IMG/VR virus record: IMGVR_UViG_3300030101_001745
Span: 1-64,000 of that record
Strand: one strand, 5' to 3'
Length of the DNA stretch: 64,000 nucleotides
DNA from: a virus
The notes under the pieces are model-generated. The model was not told the DNA's origin. It made no database searches and saw only the letters and a program-made list of their open reading frames with translations. Every line of letters starts with the position of its first letter. Position 1 is the first letter of the stretch. This document shows positions 16,664 to 25,902 of this stretch, piece by piece. The position numbers and the translations under genes are program-made.

Positions 16664-17761
16664 ATGGTCAAACTAGGTTCCCCAAGTGATTTTACGTCTA
16701 TCAACCCAAACTACACAATAGGAAATGGATTCTACACTACTCACACAGATGTTTCTAACTTACTCCAAATAGAGTCTTTTACAGATTTCTCTACACCAAC
16801 GAGAGCAGAGGTAGGTAAACTCATCAAGAGAGTAGAAGAAAAGATAGATGATGCAACCAAGCACTCATACAGACCACTAATCTACAAAGATGAGTTTTCT
16901 TCGTTTGAGGCAAATCGCCATCTTATGTATCCTGTAACCATGTACAGGGATTACATTGGTTTCGTGCAATTGGAATTTCCGAAGGTTCAGAAACTTGTGA
17001 GGTTAGAGATATGGCAAGGAAGCGATTGGGTGGACTTGGCTTCTGCTACTGCTAGTATCACAATGCCATCCTCTGCTACTACTAATTCGCAGACTTGGAA
17101 GATTACACTAACCGCAGGAACGTTCACCTTTGAGATAATAGAGGGAACTCATTTCTTTGACTCCTTCGGGCCAAAGACAACAGCCAGTCAATTGGTGGAT
17201 GCAATCAACGAGGTATACCCAATGAAGACTGCTAAGTTTACAGGAGAAACTGCGCGTAAGACTGTAACTGCCGTTGGAAACACATCAGTCAATATATCTG
17301 ATTTCTTCTATGCTACCAAAGATGGTGACAAGGTAACAATCTCATCATTGTTGATGGGCGATGATGGCTCTAGTTGCACCATTACTTCTGTTGATACGCA
17401 GAATGGGAATGCAGGAGTGGGAAGTGTATCTGGATTCACAGACCATGAGACACAAGGGAGGCTAGATGATTTCTGGCAGATAAGCCATGAAGGTAAGATA
17501 TTCTTTCACAGTAAGTATCCATTCATCAAGAATCACTCCATTAGAGTCACATATGTCGCAGGTGATGGAAGAGTACCTGCACCTATTCACGAAGCCGCTA
17601 CGAAACTAGTAGCCGCCGAAGTAATTAGGCATGATGACAATTCTATCCTTGTTGCTGAAACAGGTTCAAACATCGACTTGAAGACCAAGCACGATATACT
17701 AATTGAAGAGGCGAACAAGATTATTGATGGGAAGAAGAACATCATCCATTTCATATCGTGA
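16664..17761 (+). CDS. Head-tail connector (gp6-like) with inserted beta domain
   Basis: 365 residues. The N-terminal 80 residues (helix with RAEVGKLIKRVEEKIDDAT) and the C-terminal helical part (PAPIHEAATKLVAAEVIRHDD, then a Lys/Glu helix) resemble the two ends of phage head-tail adaptor proteins of the gp6 type. Between them is a beta-rich stretch of about 170 residues, larger than in most relatives. ATG 16664 is preferred over GTG 16655 because GGTGG precedes it. It would form a ring under the portal to join head and tail. Neck genes follow directly. Confidence 0.75.
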   Translation: MVKLGSPSDFTSINPNYTIGNGFYTTHTDVSNLLQIESFTDFSTPTRAEVGKLIKRVEEKIDDATKHSYRPLIYKDEFSSFEANRHLMYPVTMYRDYIGFVQLEFPKVQKLVRLEIWQGSDWVDLASATASITMPSSATTNSQTWKITLTAGTFTFEIIEGTHFFDSFGPKTTASQLVDAINEVYPMKTAKFTGETARKTVTAVGNTSVNISDFFYATKDGDKVTISSLLMGDDGSSCTITSVDTQNGNAGVGSVSGFTDHETQGRLDDFWQISHEGKIFFHSKYPFIKNHSIRVTYVAGDGRVPAPIHEAATKLVAAEVIRHDDNSILVAETGSNIDLKTKHDILIEEANKIIDGKKNIIHFIS

Positions 17762-17766
17762 TTCAA

Positions 17767-17973
17767 ATGGTAGAAGAAGTAAGAAGAAAATTGCTCAAAG
17801 CCTTGAAGATAGGCAGAGAGGCGGCGGAGAGAGAGATAGAACGAAACGCCATGCTTGCTGATTTGGGCCTTGGGGAGTTTTCTCTATCTGAGAGCGCATT
17901 GAATGAACAGGCTCTAAAGGCCGCAGATGAGGCGTTTGCCAGAAAAATGTCGGAGGCTTTGACAGATGGATGA
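17767..17973 (+). CDS. Small helical neck-region protein
   Basis: 68 residues, nearly all helix with many Glu, Ala, Arg and Leu. ATG 17767 has GTGATT four bases upstream, better than the in-frame GTG at 17758. Lies between the connector and the tail-completion gene and overlaps the latter, so it is probably a neck or minor head-tail component. Confidence 0.6.
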   Translation: MVEEVRRKLLKALKIGREAAEREIERNAMLADLGLGEFSLSESALNEQALKAADEAFARKMSEALTDG

Positions 17974-18541
17974 AGTGACGTTGGTACTACGTTTGCTATC
18001 TGATAGGTGGTCTGCCGCCGCTAGTGCGTTAGTTAGTGCTGGCACGATAACTGCTAGTCACGTTGAAACTCCTAGATTCATTGATGTTCGTTCTATTAAG
18101 CCAAATGAGGGCAGAAGGGTAGATGCAGACCAGAAGGCGATACTCATTGTATACGAAGATTCCAACACCACAGATTATCCAACGATAGACTATGCTGTGA
18201 GAAACGAGACATACACATTCACACTTCATCTTAGAGTCCTACATCGTAGGGATTTCGCAGATGGTTATCCTACTACTGAAACTCCAAGTGAAGCAAATAC
18301 AGAGGCTGGCCTAGTTTTCTCTAGAGATAGACTCAAGGCATTATACGAAATAGCGCGATATATTCTAGAAAATAACTCATTGAGGCCAACCGTCTATGTA
18401 GGTGGTGGGACTTCGGGAACCGTGGAAGGTAACGCAGACCTCATCAAACTTCAAAGCAGGTCGGAAGCCAATGACCGTGGAAAAAGGTTATTGGGCTACA
18501 AACTAGCGGTTGAGATGAAGCGGTTCGCTCGGACAGTATAG
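17966..18541 (+). CDS. Putative tail terminator/neck completion protein
   Basis: 191 residues with alternating strands and two helices, and a central stretch TFTLHLRVLHRRD typical of the small alpha/beta fold of tail-terminator proteins. Located between the head-tail connector and the tail tube, where siphoviruses carry the tail terminator. It would cap the tail tube and join it to the neck. The call combines position and general fold; no diagnostic motif. Confidence 0.65.
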   Translation: MDEVTLVLRLLSDRWSAAASALVSAGTITASHVETPRFIDVRSIKPNEGRRVDADQKAILIVYEDSNTTDYPTIDYAVRNETYTFTLHLRVLHRRDFADGYPTTETPSEANTEAGLVFSRDRLKALYEIARYILENNSLRPTVYVGGGTSGTVEGNADLIKLQSRSEANDRGKRLLGYKLAVEMKRFARTV

Positions 18542-18555
18542 GTGGGATAATTTCA

Positions 18556-20109
18556 GTGAGTAATGAGGTATTTATTGGCGCAGGTGCAATGACTACATTA
18601 GCCCCGGAGTGTGACATTTTTCTACATCAATGTGACATCTCTGGAGCAGTAGCAACATTAGATGGGGCTGTTGATGATGACTTTCTATTAGTTCCCGGTC
18701 TATACAAGGGATGTATTGCTAAAATTCACAATGGTACGGCGGCAGATACCCAATATCTTGTGATAAAGGACAACTCTTCTACGACTCTCACATTCGATGA
18801 GACTCTAGTAAAGAATGGTAGCAACCATGCTAACTTGGTCATTCTAGCGTTTGGCGCACCAGTACCGGGGCCAAAGAATGGAAACAAGACAACTCTACTA
18901 TCAGACCATTGGCTAGGACTAGTCAATACATTCAATCCGCCTTCGGTAGAAGTCGAGATGAAGCAATTGAATCTAGCAACTGGAAGCACACGCAACTTCG
19001 GATTCCAGTTCAAGGGCAATGAGACAGTAAGCGGTGGTTCTATTGACATTGCATTGAACAATGGTTCTTGGCTATACTACGCATTAGGTAAGTATGCAAT
19101 AGATACCACAATGGAAACTTCTACGCACATACATTCAACTAACGAAGGAACATACGTCAATCCGGGCGATGAGAGCATTGTCCGAGCAATAGGAGGGGCT
19201 TTCTATCCGCCTATACACACTAGCCTAACTCCAGCATATAGAGAAGGCACAGATACCACAGACCCAGATTTTCATCTTGTTCAAGCATCAAGCATTAGTA
19301 ATGGGGTAGAAAGTAAGTTGTACGAATACACATTCACAGAGGCAAACGGTTCGGCTCTTCCATCCTTCGCAATAGAGATGTGCTACGCCAAGGAAGGTAG
19401 AACTGCAACAGAGGTCGTTGATGATAACACCAACAACTCAAACATGTATGCAAGGGTCTTCACAGGAAACCAAGTAAACTCCCTTGCAATCAACTTTGAG
19501 GAAGGACAGGAAGTCAAGGCTTCCGTGGATTTCGTTACTAGGAGAGCGTTCGATGTTCCCGGTGCAAGTGCAAGTACCACCTTCGATGGTCACATACCAA
19601 ACAGAGGGAAACTACAGGCAAGCGAGTTGCTTAACTTTGGTACAGATGCAGAGAACCAACCCTTCATGTTCTCATCTGGGGCAATCAAGATATTCGGGCA
19701 GACCTTTGCCAGAGTAAAGAATGGTAACATTACCATCAACAATAACATAACCCCTCACAGATTCATAGGTAATTACAGTCGGGAAGTGACATCAATGCAC
19801 GTACCCGGACAGAGAACCTATGATGCATCATTTACACTATTAATCACAGACACCAAGGTATGGGATGAGTTGAGAACAGAGACAGAGCATTCCGGTGGAG
19901 TAATCGAGGTTTCCTTTGTCAAGGATTCTGGCGAACTTCTCAAGTTGCAACTCAATGATTACTTGGTACAGAACGTAACAGTTCCCCTACCCGATGACAA
20001 AGGTGCAGTTGAAGTAGAGTTGGCAGTATCTGCTAGAAGCCTAGGTACAGTCCAATACAAAGGAAGATGGCATGTATTGTCAATCGGAGGTGTTGCTACG
20101 AGCGAGTAA
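18556..20109 (+). CDS. Major tail tube protein
   Basis: 517 residues, beta-rich with Gly/Thr/Asn turns, long for a tail tube protein and likely to carry an extra domain. The last 100 residues (ending with an LQLNDYLVQ strand and an EVELAVSARSLG strand) fit the tube fold. Directly followed by the frameshifting tail chaperones and tape measure, the standard siphovirus order. GTG 18556 lies ten bases after GGTGGGAT. No sheath gene follows, so the tail is most likely long, flexible and non-contractile. Confidence 0.78.
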   Translation: MSNEVFIGAGAMTTLAPECDIFLHQCDISGAVATLDGAVDDDFLLVPGLYKGCIAKIHNGTAADTQYLVIKDNSSTTLTFDETLVKNGSNHANLVILAFGAPVPGPKNGNKTTLLSDHWLGLVNTFNPPSVEVEMKQLNLATGSTRNFGFQFKGNETVSGGSIDIALNNGSWLYYALGKYAIDTTMETSTHIHSTNEGTYVNPGDESIVRAIGGAFYPPIHTSLTPAYREGTDTTDPDFHLVQASSISNGVESKLYEYTFTEANGSALPSFAIEMCYAKEGRTATEVVDDNTNNSNMYARVFTGNQVNSLAINFEEGQEVKASVDFVTRRAFDVPGASASTTFDGHIPNRGKLQASELLNFGTDAENQPFMFSSGAIKIFGQTFARVKNGNITINNNITPHRFIGNYSREVTSMHVPGQRTYDASFTLLITDTKVWDELRTETEHSGGVIEVSFVKDSGELLKLQLNDYLVQNVTVPLPDDKGAVEVELAVSARSLGTVQYKGRWHVLSIGGVATSE

Positions 20110-20123
20110 GCAACATTAATCAA

Positions 20124-20169
20124 ATTCCACCAACATTGTTTGTTTGTTGGTTTGTGTTATAGGTGGAAT
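20124..20169 (+). promoter_or_regulatory. Leader with two competing stems over the chaperone ribosome-binding site
   Basis: ATTCCACC (20124-20131) is perfectly complementary to GGTGGAAT (20162-20169), which contains the ribosome-binding site of the tail chaperone gene. A second perfect stem, ACCAACA (20129-20135) with TGTTGGT (20145-20151), overlaps the first and excludes it. One fold would hide the ribosome-binding site, the other would leave it free. Confidence 0.55.
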
Positions 20170-20174
20170 AAAAA

Positions 20175-20528
20175 ATGAGTGAAATAGTAAATGACAAGAA
20201 TATGCTGTTCGCAAGAACAGAAAGCGAATGCCATGAATTGAAAGTAAGCCCGGATTCAGAACAGGTTCTGAAAGTCTGGGTAAAGGAACCTACTTGGCTA
20301 CAAGTAGAACAAGCCTTATCTTCTGTTATGCAGTTATCAGAGGATAGTATGAATCTAGACTTGAATAAAATGTACAGATTCATGGCTGAAGAATTTATCG
20401 ACAAGACCGAGCCATCTCTATCGACTACGGAGATTCTTAGGTTAAGCCCCTTCATCGGAGAACAACTAAAGGATATTCTCCCTAACCCATTCACCGATTT
20501 GATGGAGGCTGATACGGGAAAAGTCTAG
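20175..20528 (+). CDS. Tail assembly chaperone, short (G-like) form
   Basis: 117 residues, mostly helical and acidic, between tail tube and tape measure: the position of lambda gpG. Ends at TAG 20526-20528, two codons after a slippery heptamer. Tail chaperones bind and coat the tape measure protein during tail assembly and do not stay in the virion. ATG 20175 has AGGTGGAAT upstream, within a leader that can fold over it. Confidence 0.85.
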   Translation: MSEIVNDKNMLFARTESECHELKVSPDSEQVLKVWVKEPTWLQVEQALSSVMQLSEDSMNLDLNKMYRFMAEEFIDKTEPSLSTTEILRLSPFIGEQLKDILPNPFTDLMEADTGKV

Positions 20529-20746
20529 CGATACGTCAAGCATTAGAAGGAAGAGCGAGTGACCCTTCTGTGTCATTCTCGGTTCTTCTATACACATATT
20601 GCAAGACATTCGGCATAGACCCACACCACGCAAAACATACTCCATTGAGCCTAATGATGGAGATGTTGATGATACACGGAGAAGTAGAGAAATACAAATC
20701 GGATGAGATAGAAAAAGAGTCAAAGAGGATGAGAGAAAATGGTTGA
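20175..20746 (+). CDS. Tail assembly chaperone, -1 frameshift (GT-like) form
   Basis: Reading codons 1-116 in frame 0 and slipping back one base at GGGAAAA gives a 190-residue product. The 74 added residues begin S-L-A-I-R-Q and run without a stop to TGA 20744-20746. The extension has no start codon of its own and no ribosome-binding site, so it can only be made by frameshift. It overlaps the start of the tape measure gene by eight bases. As in lambda gpGT, the added domain would recruit tail tube subunits. Confidence 0.85.
20516..20522 (+). other. -1 ribosomal frameshift slippery site GGGAAAA
   Basis: The heptamer reads G GGA AAA in frame 0 and can re-pair as GGG AAA in the -1 frame, a canonical X-XXY-YYZ site. 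The frame-0 stop TAG follows two codons later. Both frames code for plausible helical protein. Confidence 0.88.
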
Positions 20747-22115
20747 TGTAGCATCATCCACTTCTGCATTGACCGAGGCTATTGCACAACTGAACGCCGA
20801 GACTGATAGCCTAGTAGTAAAGTTCGGTGAGATTTCAGATAGCAGTAAGGTATGGACAATAGCATCTAGGATTCTTTCGGGTTCTGGATTGTGGAAACTA
20901 CAGAATAGGATTCGTGCCGTAGGACAGACAATCAACGTTTTCAACGAGGCCAATAACAAGGCTCTAGAGAATCAGATGAAGCAGATGGAAGCCAACCAGA
21001 AGTTGGCTAAGACCATGATGAAACTCAAGAAGGAATACAAGGAGATAGGTCAATCCGATTACTTCAAGCAAATGAAGAAGGGATTGATGGCGAAGGGATA
21101 TACTGAGAAAGACGCAACCAAACTCGCAAAGGAACAAATTCAAGGACAATATGCTCAAGTACAGAAAGGTCTGGAAGGTAGGATATCTACCAAAGCAGGA
21201 TTCAGAGATTTTCTAAAGACTGGAAAGGTACAGGAATTATCAGCAGAAAGAGGAATGCTCAGAGATAAGAAGGGAAGATTCACCGGAAAGGGAATAACAG
21301 GCATAAGCCAAAAAATGTCTGATGCAGGTATAGGTGGATTTACTGCAAACATGCTATCAAACACATTCAAGAAAATGAAATGGACTAAAGAAATAATTAT
21401 GCAAGGTAAGTTCAGAAAGAAAGCAGAAGCAGTCAATGACTGGTTCAAGAAGAAACTGACTACGTTTGGCAGATTCTTAGATGTGGGTCTTTCCGTCTTA
21501 CTAAAACTAACTATGGGTCTATTGTTAATTACATTCTTTGTGATGATAGTCAGGAAGGTGTGGCCTAAGTTCACGGCTACACTAGACCAATTAGGTGGGC
21601 TGAAACCACAATTAAACCAAATATGGAGTGGATTGAAGGGTGTTCTTGGTGGTCTATTCACCATGTTCCAAGGTGTGTTCCAAGGAGACTTCGGTAAGGT
21701 ATGGAAAGGATTTACGAAGGTTCTGAAAGGATTCTGGAATATACTGCTAGGTGCGTTGTTTGGATTGGGTAAGATAATCATAGCGGCTCTAGTAGGACTA
21801 GGGAAGGCAATAGTCCATGGTTATCGAAGCATTGCCCCAAGTTGGCTAGGTGGATATGCGACTGGTGGGGTTACACCAAGAAGCGGAGTAGCGTTGGTAG
21901 GAGAAAGAGGGCCAGAGTTGGTATCGCTTCCAGCAGGTGCTAGAGTACACAACAACACAGAAAGTAAGAGAATGATGGGAGGACACACAATCAATGTCCA
22001 TGTGAATGGCAGGGTTGGTGCTTCTGATGCAGAGATACGAGACATCGCTACAAAGGTAGCAAGGGAGATAGGAATACAGATGAACAGAACGACAAGCGTG
22101 GTAGGTAGATTCTGA
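20739..22115 (+). CDS. Tail tape measure protein
   Basis: 458 residues. The first 200 are helical and coiled-coil-like. Hydrophobic segments lie near 249-275 and 331-360. The C-terminus has the familiar tape-measure ending GYATGGVTPRSGVALVGERG followed by PELVSLPAGARV. This sets tail length and helps DNA entry. At roughly 0.15 nm per residue (the usual rule), the tail would be about 69 nm, which is short for a siphovirus. Start overlaps the frameshift extension of the chaperone gene. Confidence 0.88.
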   Translation: MVDVASSTSALTEAIAQLNAETDSLVVKFGEISDSSKVWTIASRILSGSGLWKLQNRIRAVGQTINVFNEANNKALENQMKQMEANQKLAKTMMKLKKEYKEIGQSDYFKQMKKGLMAKGYTEKDATKLAKEQIQGQYAQVQKGLEGRISTKAGFRDFLKTGKVQELSAERGMLRDKKGRFTGKGITGISQKMSDAGIGGFTANMLSNTFKKMKWTKEIIMQGKFRKKAEAVNDWFKKKLTTFGRFLDVGLSVLLKLTMGLLLITFFVMIVRKVWPKFTATLDQLGGLKPQLNQIWSGLKGVLGGLFTMFQGVFQGDFGKVWKGFTKVLKGFWNILLGALFGLGKIIIAALVGLGKAIVHGYRSIAPSWLGGYATGGVTPRSGVALVGERGPELVSLPAGARVHNNTESKRMMGGHTINVHVNGRVGASDAEIRDIATKVAREIGIQMNRTTSVVGRF

Positions 22116-22831
22116 TGCCCGGTGAGAACTTCAATAACTTCAAGGTCTTCTTGGAATTACAAAGAAGAAATGACGAAGGCATGAATGATGGTGCGGTGAA
22201 CAGAATACCGCTATTCGTAGACAACCTCGGCATAACCACATCAAAGAGCGTAATGGCGATACCCGTTCCCTTCTCTGGTGCTATACAGGGAGAGTCTCTG
22301 AATCTAGCCTTCGATGTGGGTATGGCTCAGAAGACAATAAACATGTCCGGTCAACTACTAGGACAGACCATAGTGAAGAAGAGAGATGGTTCTGCGGCCA
22401 AGACCGTAAAGATGACTTCCTATGAAATGGCCCAACTCATACATTCGTATGTGGATTCAAGTACATTCCAAGATGACCAGAACATGAACAAACTAATCGT
22501 TCTAGGCCCAACCAGAGTAGGGTTCAACTTTGACTATCATGCCGGGGCAGAGAATGCAGATGTCTCAGATTTGAAGATGATGCCCTTCTCTTGGAAAACT
22601 AGGGGATACGACAACAGTTTCACTCGATATGATTATGATGCAGAAGCAGGGACTGGAGCAAACTCCGAATGGTTTACTCCCTATACTGGAGCAGAGGAAG
22701 TTAGCGTTGGCATAACTGGGTTTATTCAGAACTTCAACACGACCATGGATGGGTCTACGTTTCCTGCGGTTGGTTTTACAATGGACTTTACAGAAGCCTT
22801 CGTGCTATCGGAGAACTTCTTGGATGGGTGA
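22115..22831 (+). CDS. Putative distal tail protein
   Basis: 238 residues, alpha/beta with many strands. Immediately follows the tape measure, where siphoviruses encode the distal tail (Dit) ring protein. The start overlaps the previous stop (TGATG). Segments such as GVGITGFI-like strands and a final VGFTMDFTEAFVL strand fit a tube- or Dit-like fold. It would form the ring joining tail tube to the tip. Call based mainly on position. Confidence 0.62.
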   Translation: MPGENFNNFKVFLELQRRNDEGMNDGAVNRIPLFVDNLGITTSKSVMAIPVPFSGAIQGESLNLAFDVGMAQKTINMSGQLLGQTIVKKRDGSAAKTVKMTSYEMAQLIHSYVDSSTFQDDQNMNKLIVLGPTRVGFNFDYHAGAENADVSDLKMMPFSWKTRGYDNSFTRYDYDAEAGTGANSEWFTPYTGAEEVSVGITGFIQNFNTTMDGSTFPAVGFTMDFTEAFVLSENFLDG

Positions 22832-22833
22832 AA

Positions 22834-25800
22834 ATGGTCAATGCATACATCGAGGACTCATACAAATTGGTATTTCCAATATTGTGCAACGGTTATCTGA
22901 ACATTGATTATGATGCGCCGATTGCGCTTTCTGGAACTAAAGTCTCTACAGGAGTTCTAGTAAATGGTGCAGTAACCAATTCCTCTACAACTAACATAGC
23001 CGTGGATACGGTAGATGCTACTACCAAGTTCTCAAAGGGAGATAACGTGTATGATGCTGATGGGAATACAGTAGGGCAGGTATCTTCTGTTACGGCTACG
23101 CAGATTACCTTGACATCCAATAACGCTCAAGCACTAAGCAATGACGAGAACCTCAAACAAGACCTAACCTCAGTATCTTCTCTACGAAATAGGAGTATAT
23201 GGTCCGATGATGCGGAAGTAGGAGTAACCAATGGATTTGTGTTAGAGGCAATATTGACTCCTTACGATGTAAATGGCATTGGTTCTAGGACTGCGGGGCG
23301 ACATGGCGTTCTTGATTCTCAGAAAACCCCGCCTTATCCTAATGACAATTCCAGTGATGTTGCTGATAGAACAGCATATGAAAGCGTAGACTATCTTGGT
23401 TCTTCTGCATACCTACAACAAAAGATGATGATATTTCACAATGCCAACCTTAAATTCTATTTGCAAAACGTTACTTCTACTTCTTCACTTACGGGTAGTT
23501 CATACAACCAACCCGCAGAGTACAAGTTAGTTGCTGAGTTGACGAAAGGAGGAACTACAGAGAAGATTGAGAGTCACAAGATAATTACTGCAAGTAAGAA
23601 TCTATACGGATACTATGATAATACTGGTTACTACAACGGTATCACTACTAGTCATCGAAGGGTGACTACTAGCGCAACTGGTAGCAATCCGTCTGGTACT
23701 ATAACCATACAAGACTACGATGACTTGGAGAGAAACACAAAATCCACAGGTCAAATCGTCATCTCTGGAGATATAGCAAATTACACGAAACCTGTCAAAG
23801 CAACTGGAAGCATTACAATAGTGCAGAGAAACAATCTGAATACAGATGTAGTTGGTGCTACTGCTGAAGAAGGTACAGTACAATTCTACAATCAACCAGT
23901 CAATGCTGATAATACAAATGTCAATAATCACATTCTAGTAACTCATGAAAGCGGTAATCCTACTAGGAAGTGGTTTGCTCTACCGGGAATAACTAACGGT
24001 GCTGACCTAAGCGGTACTGCATCTGCTGGATTTACTTGGCCTTCTGGTGCTAAAGGATACTTGATAGGGGCTAGTGTGGAAGCAACGGCACAGAACTTCG
24101 CTGATGCAGTTAACGCCGATAACACAGGTTTTGCAGGTTCTGCTTCCAATCCTAGAGATGGTACTGCGATTACGTTCGGATTTAACGCACCCGAAGAAGT
24201 GACGCTGACGGTTGCTATCACAGGTAGCGCACCAAACAGAAAGGGAAATGATGGTGCGGTGCTGTCTGCGGGTAGCACACTGATAGCAAGCAATAACTAT
24301 ACTGAGGCAGATGGTTCAACTCAAGCAGGAGTAAAGATAATTCCTTTCAGTGGTGGGGTTAATGAGTTAATTCTAGGAGAGACTACTGGCTCAAATGACA
24401 ACACGATAAACTACTTCACGCTAACAGATAGTGCTGGCAATACGAAGAACTACTTTCCTGCACATGATTCCACACAAACCACTGGTTCCACTGGAACTAG
24501 AACGTTAGATGACAATAGTACCGTATCGGTAGTCTACTTTAATTTCGCAAGTAACGCAAATAACAATGGTGCGGCTACTGCTCTAGCAAATGTAATCAAT
24601 CACAACAACGGACACGGCAGTACGATAACTGCTGTTGCTAATGGCGCAACAGTAAACCTCACTCATGATTTAACTGGTGCGGCAGGTAATAACGCAACGA
24701 TAGCAAAAGCAAACATTGCCAATAGCGCGGCAACGATATCTGGTTCTAACTTCACAGGCGGAGTCACAGAAACTAATGCAAGCAGTACCCCATTCATACA
24801 ACTAGTAGACAATGCAGGTTCTCCTGTCACTAAGAAGTACGTTCCTGTAGCAAATGGTGGTGCAATTGCTACTGGTGGTTTAAATGGTGGCTCTATTGGA
24901 GATGTATCTGGAGGTATAGCATTCCAAGAGGGAGGAAGCGCATCTGCAACGGCTGATAATCTAAGAACCGCAATTGCTCATAGCAATGGTCATGCAGGTA
25001 GCATACTAACAGATTCGGCAGGTAGTGCCACAATTAATCTAACACAGAATACGATTGGAACAAACACCGCCGCCATAACTTTGGGTAATCTTTCCTCAAA
25101 TATCAGTAAGACTAACTTTAGTGGTGGTGGAACACCAGACAATTTTATCAGCGTTACAGATGCATCTGGTACATTGAAGAAGTACAAGGCTTCAACACAT
25201 GAGGTCACTGGAACAACCGATGGAACATACACCTTCTTCAAAGCAGAGACTAACAACGATACAACTGCCGCCAATCTAGAAACTGCCATAGATGGAGCAA
25301 ATGGTCATAATGGGACATTGATTACAACAAGGGCAAACAATGTGCTAACTGTCAAACTGAATCAAGCGGCTATGGGTAGTGCGGCTATGTCTGATAGCAT
25401 AACTGACTTGGCTACTGTGAATTTCTCAGCAGGAAACAATACGGAAATTAGTGTAGGTTCTGGAGAAGCAACAGAAATAGGGCCGGGGAACAAGATATAT
25501 GATTCATCAATACAGGAGTTAGGAACTGTTGCCTCTGTTAGTGGGGATACTATCACTCTTACTTCTGCTCCTGCATATACTGTAACTTCTACAATCTATA
25601 CAGACCAGAGAAAGGAAGCATTGTATCTTGAGCAAATATTCAAGGTGTCTCTAGTATATAATAGAAATAACCTAGAATTACATCTGAATAACTCTCTGGT
25701 AAAGCAGAAGGCACACAACGTAGCACCATTCTATCTTGATAAGAGTGATTGTCAAATAGGTAGGGGTTCTGGTAATTCAGAGCAATTCTTTGGTGAGTTA

Positions 25801-25902
25801 TTTGAAATTGCCATGCATAAGTCAAAACGCCCATCAACTAACACACATACACTGAGTCCCGGCTTTTCTGATATCTTGTTTTACTATACGTTTGGTGATT
25901 GA
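22834..25902 (+). CDS. Tail-tip protein: LamG-like halves around repeat insertion
   Basis: About 1022 residues. A LamG/concanavalin-A-like domain appears cut in two. One half lies near residues 120-200 (GFVLEAILTPYD), the other in the last 90 residues (FKVSLVYNRNNLELHLNN, then FFGELFEIAMH, then YYTF). Between them lie tandem beta modules with a repeated pattern of L-x-D-S-A-G, NGHxGxI and NFxGG. An early module (about 30-105) with GDNVYDADG and VSSVTATQITL recurs in the next gene. Probably a receptor-binding part of the tail tip. ATG 22834 lies very close to GGGTGA; GTG 22828 is possible. Confidence 0.7.
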   Translation: MVNAYIEDSYKLVFPILCNGYLNIDYDAPIALSGTKVSTGVLVNGAVTNSSTTNIAVDTVDATTKFSKGDNVYDADGNTVGQVSSVTATQITLTSNNAQALSNDENLKQDLTSVSSLRNRSIWSDDAEVGVTNGFVLEAILTPYDVNGIGSRTAGRHGVLDSQKTPPYPNDNSSDVADRTAYESVDYLGSSAYLQQKMMIFHNANLKFYLQNVTSTSSLTGSSYNQPAEYKLVAELTKGGTTEKIESHKIITASKNLYGYYDNTGYYNGITTSHRRVTTSATGSNPSGTITIQDYDDLERNTKSTGQIVISGDIANYTKPVKATGSITIVQRNNLNTDVVGATAEEGTVQFYNQPVNADNTNVNNHILVTHESGNPTRKWFALPGITNGADLSGTASAGFTWPSGAKGYLIGASVEATAQNFADAVNADNTGFAGSASNPRDGTAITFGFNAPEEVTLTVAITGSAPNRKGNDGAVLSAGSTLIASNNYTEADGSTQAGVKIIPFSGGVNELILGETTGSNDNTINYFTLTDSAGNTKNYFPAHDSTQTTGSTGTRTLDDNSTVSVVYFNFASNANNNGAATALANVINHNNGHGSTITAVANGATVNLTHDLTGAAGNNATIAKANIANSAATISGSNFTGGVTETNASSTPFIQLVDNAGSPVTKKYVPVANGGAIATGGLNGGSIGDVSGGIAFQEGGSASATADNLRTAIAHSNGHAGSILTDSAGSATINLTQNTIGTNTAAITLGNLSSNISKTNFSGGGTPDNFISVTDASGTLKKYKASTHEVTGTTDGTYTFFKAETNNDTTAANLETAIDGANGHNGTLITTRANNVLTVKLNQAAMGSAAMSDSITDLATVNFSAGNNTEISVGSGEATEIGPGNKIYDSSIQELGTVASVSGDTITLTSAPAYTVTSTIYTDQRKEALYLEQIFKVSLVYNRNNLELHLNNSLVKQKAHNVAPFYLDKSDCQIGRGSGNSEQFFGELFEIAMHKSKRPSTNTHTLSPGFSDILFYYTFGD

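Noticed and set aside
21155-21781. 208-residue antisense frame opposite the tape measure gene
   Set aside because: The forward frame is a clear tape measure protein. The reverse frame has no start signal and no recognisable motif.
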